This document shows, piece by piece, positions 61,074 to 64,000 of a stretch of 64,000 bases of DNA (positions within the stretch are counted from its first letter, which is position 1; each line of letters opens with the position of its first letter). The DNA lies in the NCBI RefSeq assembly GCF_001613465.1, contig NZ_BDCK01000047.1:1-64000 (forward strand), in the 5' to 3' direction. The notes under the pieces are model-generated. The model saw only the letters and a program-made list of their open reading frames with translations. It made no database searches and was not told the DNA's origin. Source of the stretch: Nocardia niwae NBRC 108934 = DSM 45340 (GTDB lineage: Bacteria > Actinomycetota > Actinomycetes > Mycobacteriales > Mycobacteriaceae). The position numbers and the translations under genes are program-made.

Positions 61074-61820
61074 ATGACGACCGAGTGGCGCAGTCGTACC
61101 GGCCGGATCGGGGTGCTGACGGGTGCGGGCATCTCCACCGATTCCGGCATCCCCGATTTCCGCGGTCCGCGCGGCGTGTGGACGAAGGATCCGATCGCCG
61201 AACTGTTGTCGACCTATCAGAACTATGTGGCCGACGCGGCCTTGCGTGAACGCGCCTGGCTCGCGCGGCGGGACAATCCGGCATGGCAGGCGGTGCCCAA
61301 CGCAGCCCACAGGGCCCTCGCAGACCTGGAGCGCGCCGGGCGAGCGGTCACCATCATCACCCAGAACATCGATCGCCTGCATCAGCGGGCGGGATCGTCG
61401 CCGGATCGGGTCATCGAGATCCACGGGAACATGTTCGAGGTGGTCTGCATCGAATGCGACTACGAGACCTCGATGGCCGCGACGTTGGAGCGGGTGGCCG
61501 CGGGCGAGCCCGACCCGCCGTGTCCCGGCTGCGGTGGCATCCTCAAGGCCGCCACCGTGATGTTCGGACAGCAGATGGACCGCCGCACCATGACCAAGGC
61601 CGCGCTCACCGCGGAGACGAGCGACATCTTCCTCGCCATCGGAACGTCCCTGCAGGTAGAGCCTGCCGCGTCGATGTGCTCCATCGCGGTGGGCGGCGGC
61701 GCCGACCTGGTGATCGTGAACGCCGAGCCGACGCCGTACGACGCCATGGCCACCGAGATCATCCGCGAACCCATCGGCACGGCCGTGCCCCGCTTGGTCG
61801 CGGAGATCCTCGGCGCTTGA
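61074..61820 (+). CDS. NAD-dependent protein deacylase (sirtuin)
   Basis: ATG at 61074. 248 aa. GAGISTDSGIPDFRGPRGVW (NAD), TQNIDRLHQRAG, EIHGNM (catalytic His), and zinc C-x2-C pairs CIEC and CPGC. The reaction transfers acyl groups from Lys to ADP-ribose. Length and motifs fit bacterial CobB-type sirtuins. Confidence 0.92.
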   Translation: MTTEWRSRTGRIGVLTGAGISTDSGIPDFRGPRGVWTKDPIAELLSTYQNYVADAALRERAWLARRDNPAWQAVPNAAHRALADLERAGRAVTIITQNIDRLHQRAGSSPDRVIEIHGNMFEVVCIECDYETSMAATLERVAAGEPDPPCPGCGGILKAATVMFGQQMDRRTMTKAALTAETSDIFLAIGTSLQVEPAASMCSIAVGGGADLVIVNAEPTPYDAMATEIIREPIGTAVPRLVAEILGA

Positions 61821-61841
61821 CTCCGGTGGCGCGGCGCCGGG

Positions 61842-63140
61842 TCACCCGACGGGGCCGAGCACCCGATCGAGGTAGGGGTTGGTGAAACGCCCTTTCGGGT
61901 CCAAGCGACGTCGCACTTCGGCGAATCGATCCCACTCGGGATAACGGCTCCGCAGGGTCGCGGCGGTCTGGAAGTGGCGTTTGCCCCAATGTGGGCGGCC
62001 CTGATAGCGGTCGAACACCGCTTCGCAGGCGCGGAAGTACGGCTCGAAGTCCATGCCCCGGTACTGGTGCACCGCGATATAGCAGGTGTCACGACCGCCC
62101 GCCGGGGACAGGAACGCGTCATCGGGCGCGACCCATCGCACCTCGATGGGCATCGGGGTATCGAACCGTGTGGTCAGCTCTTTGATCTCGCGAATCGCGT
62201 CGACGGAGTGCTCGCGCGGGATGGCGTACTCCATCTCGGTGAAGCGGATCAGGCGCGGCGACGCGAACACCCGGTAGGAGCGGTCCACCTGGCGTCGGTA
62301 GCTGCCCGCGTAGGCGGCGCTGCGCTGGATGAAGGGGACCAGGCGCGGCTGCCTGCGGCTCACGCGGCACAGCGCGTCGAAGACGTGGTTGGACATCAGG
62401 ATGTCGGCGAACCAGTCCACCGCCTTGGGGCGCGGCTGCTCGGGCAGGGTGACGCGATTGTTGCGCTTGGTCATGGCCAGCGGGCTGTGCGCGAACATGT
62501 AGAACTCGAAATGGTCGTTGCCGTCGACGAACGAATCCAGATCGGCGAGCACCTCTTCCACCGGGATCGGTCGCTCGATGCCCTCCAGCACGAAGGACGG
62601 CACCATGCGCAGCGTCAGGGCGGTGACGACGCCCAGTGCGCCGATGCCGACCCGCGCCGCCCGCCACCCCTCCGGATCGGTGTGCTCGTTCAGCTCGACC
62701 CGGCTTCCGTCGGCGAGCATCAATTCCATCGAATGGGCTGCGGCGGAGAGGTTCTGCAAGGTCGCGCCGGTGCCGTGGGTGGCGGTGGCGATGGCGCCCG
62801 CGACGGTCTGCACGTCGATGTCGCCCAGATTGGGAAAGGCCAGGCCGTGCTCGTGCAGGGCGGTGCTGGCCGCGTTCAGGCTGATGCCCGCCTCCACCCG
62901 GACCAGGCCGTTGACCCGGTCGACGTCGAGCACGCGGTTCAGATTCGCCAGGCTCAGCAGCGTGCCGTCGGTCAGGACCGCGTCGGTGAACGAATGGCCG
63001 GTACCGGCGACGCGCACACTCCGGCCGTCGGCCTCGGCCTCGGCGAGCAGTCCGGCGACTTCGTCGACGGAGCGCGGCGTGGCGATTCGCGCGGGCGCGC
63101 ACCGCTGATCGCCCGCCCAGTTCACCCACGAATTGGTCAT
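61842..63140 (-). CDS. D-arabinono-1,4-lactone/L-gulonolactone oxidase
   Basis: ATG at 63140. 432 aa VAO-family oxidase: AGTGHSFTDAVLTDG (FAD), NLGDIDVQTVAGAIATATHGTGA, and C-terminal HWGKRHFQTAATLRSRYPEWDRF (read in short runs). Recalls M. tuberculosis Rv1771, a lactone oxidase of about 428 aa. Confidence 0.9.
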   Translation of the reverse strand: MTNSWVNWAGDQRCAPARIATPRSVDEVAGLLAEAEADGRSVRVAGTGHSFTDAVLTDGTLLSLANLNRVLDVDRVNGLVRVEAGISLNAASTALHEHGLAFPNLGDIDVQTVAGAIATATHGTGATLQNLSAAAHSMELMLADGSRVELNEHTDPEGWRAARVGIGALGVVTALTLRMVPSFVLEGIERPIPVEEVLADLDSFVDGNDHFEFYMFAHSPLAMTKRNNRVTLPEQPRPKAVDWFADILMSNHVFDALCRVSRRQPRLVPFIQRSAAYAGSYRRQVDRSYRVFASPRLIRFTEMEYAIPREHSVDAIREIKELTTRFDTPMPIEVRWVAPDDAFLSPAGGRDTCYIAVHQYRGMDFEPYFRACEAVFDRYQGRPHWGKRHFQTAATLRSRYPEWDRFAEVRRRLDPKGRFTNPYLDRVLGPVG

Positions 63141-63194
63141 ATGACCAACTTTACGGGAGCGGGAGTGACGCGCGCTACTTACGGTTCGATTTCG

Positions 63195-63875
63195 CTACCG
63201 CTTGCGCCAGCCGCAGGTCAGCTCCTGCTTGGCGTGCTCCACCTCGTCGTCGGTGAGCGGGGGGACGACGAGATGCTGACGCGGTGTACCGTCGCCGCGC
63301 ACGCCGTTCAGCATGATGGCCATATAGCGTTGCCACACATCGGGATTGACCGGCTTGGCGAACTCGGCGAGGGCGTCGACCATGTGTACCAGGGCGAAGA
63401 AGTCCGAGGGCTCGATGCCGTCGGCGAGCACGCCCGCGTCGCGTGCGCGGGCGCAGATCGCGGTCACGGTGGGCTTGATGCGATCGCGCACGACCGTGAA
63501 CCGGTCGGTCTCACCGTCTTCGAGTTCGAGCATGACTTCGCTGAACCCGCGGTTGGTGGCCAAGTGCCGACAGGCGTACTCGAAGAACTCGACGAGTCCG
63601 AACCAGGGATCGGGATGCCGGTAGGCGGCGTCGGCCGCGTCGGCGAAATCGTTCAGGTTCTGATCGAAGACCTCGACGATCAGTTCCTTCTTGTTCGCGA
63701 AGCGGCGGTACACCGTGCCGACACCCACGCCCGCGCGCTCGGCCACATCGTCGAGAGTGATCTCGAGTCCGTGATCGGCGAACAGTTGTCGTGCCGCGGC
63801 GATGATCCGCTGCTGGTTACGCGCGGCATCGGCCCGCAGGCGCCGGGGAGGAGAGGCGACCGTGGCGTGATTCAC
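63195..63875 (-). CDS. TetR-family regulator
   Basis: GTG/ATG at 63875. 226 aa; HTH ARQLFADHGLEITLDDVAERAGVGVGTVYRRFANKKEL (read in short runs). Ligand domain downstream. Divergent from the gene that starts at 63993, with two inverted repeats between them. Probably an efflux or catabolic regulator. Confidence 0.88.
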   Translation of the reverse strand: MNHATVASPPRRLRADAARNQQRIIAAARQLFADHGLEITLDDVAERAGVGVGTVYRRFANKKELIVEVFDQNLNDFADAADAAYRHPDPWFGLVEFFEYACRHLATNRGFSEVMLELEDGETDRFTVVRDRIKPTVTAICARARDAGVLADGIEPSDFFALVHMVDALAEFAKPVNPDVWQRYMAIMLNGVRGDGTPRQHLVVPPLTDDEVEHAKQELTCGWRKR

Positions 63876-63905
63876 ACCCTCATTCTATCAAGCGCGGGGA
63901 TTAAC

Positions 63906-63964
63906 CGGAGGCGATGTCTCCGTTATCGTGATAGCTTCTTCAGGTAAGTGGAGGACATACCTCC
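63906..63964. promoter_or_regulatory. Two related inverted repeats between divergent genes
   Basis: CGGAG, 7 nt, CTCCG (63906-63922) and GGAGG, 5 nt, CCTCC (63950-63964) share the GGAGG-CTCC core. They flank TAGCTT (a TAnnnT box) and probably bind the TetR next door. Confidence 0.5.
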
Positions 63965-63992
63965 GGATCAATGCACGAGACAAAGGGGACAC

Positions 63993-64000
63993 ATGACTAC
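63993..64000 (+). CDS. Start of a gene cut by the window edge
   Basis: ATG at 63993 with GGGG about 5 nt upstream begins MT and is cut at 64000. Position beside a TetR gene suggests a transporter or enzyme it controls. Identity unknown. Confidence 0.6.

Overview
This 64-kb window is high-GC actinobacterial chromosome that looks like Nocardia or a close mycolic-acid relative. The signs are FadE23/FadE24-like and FadD-like lipid enzymes, a PatA-like phosphatidylinositol-mannoside acyltransferase, an Mtb-type HisN, a DUF2236 oxygenase, GTG starts in many genes, and a tmRNA with an actinobacterial proteolysis tag (ADSHQREYALAA). No accession was given, so the genus is an inference.

Layout. Positions 1-3.2 kb are an accessory edge. 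They hold three tightly coupled small hypothetical genes, one encoding a 27-residue Cys peptide, then a less GC-rich pair: a possible immunity protein and a start-less toxin-like nuclease with a coiled-coil tail. From 3.2 to 6.4 kb lie a secreted protein and a His-rich membrane operon (PepSY protein, a frameshifted small gene, a membrane protein). From 6.5 to 16.5 kb the theme is lipid metabolism: two tandem acyl-CoA synthetases, a PatA-like acyltransferase coupled to a 54-aa ORF, and a fadE24-fadE23-like operon behind two tandem palindromic operators. From 17.6 to 21.4 kb is the core operon prfB-mscS-small TM protein-ftsE-ftsX. From 21.8 to 29.9 kb are an XRE regulator with an FMN reductase, hisN, a glutamine amidotransferase, a P450, a TetR-controlled hydrolase and a secreted beta-propeller protein. 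From 30 to 38.3 kb come recQ, a Tat phosphoesterase, smpB, an EamA exporter, twin substrate-binding lipoproteins and ssrA (tmRNA).

The 3' end of ssrA is followed by a decayed tyrosine integrase and a two-gene AAA-ATPase/RloB-like (AbiL/RloAB-type) pair at 38.4-40.7 kb. This is a small defence island at a classical attachment site and is the most system-like feature of the window. From 40.8 to 55 kb is a mixed set of enzymes, exporters and regulators: DUF899, a predicted pseudokinase, GNAT, SDR, XRE, EamA, Usp, a GlxA-like AraC regulator, a DHFR-like reductase, a thioredoxin-like protein, a PLP dehydratase and a DUF2156 membrane protein. From 55.4 to 64 kb are a lipoprotein, a flavin monooxygenase divergent from a TetR that carries a second C-terminal HTH (with a striking nested double operator between them), an AraC/VOC pair, an orphan ArsC, a DUF2236 protein, a sirtuin, a sugar-lactone oxidase and a TetR regulator. 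The last bases hold the start of a gene cut by the window edge.

Several neighbours probably act together. SmpB and ssrA form the trans-translation pair, and FtsE/FtsX form one complex. FadE23 and FadE24 are likely partners. The ATPase and RloB-like protein are probably one defence unit. Several regulators (two TetR, two XRE, one TetR-HTH) sit beside the genes they probably control, often with visible inverted repeats.
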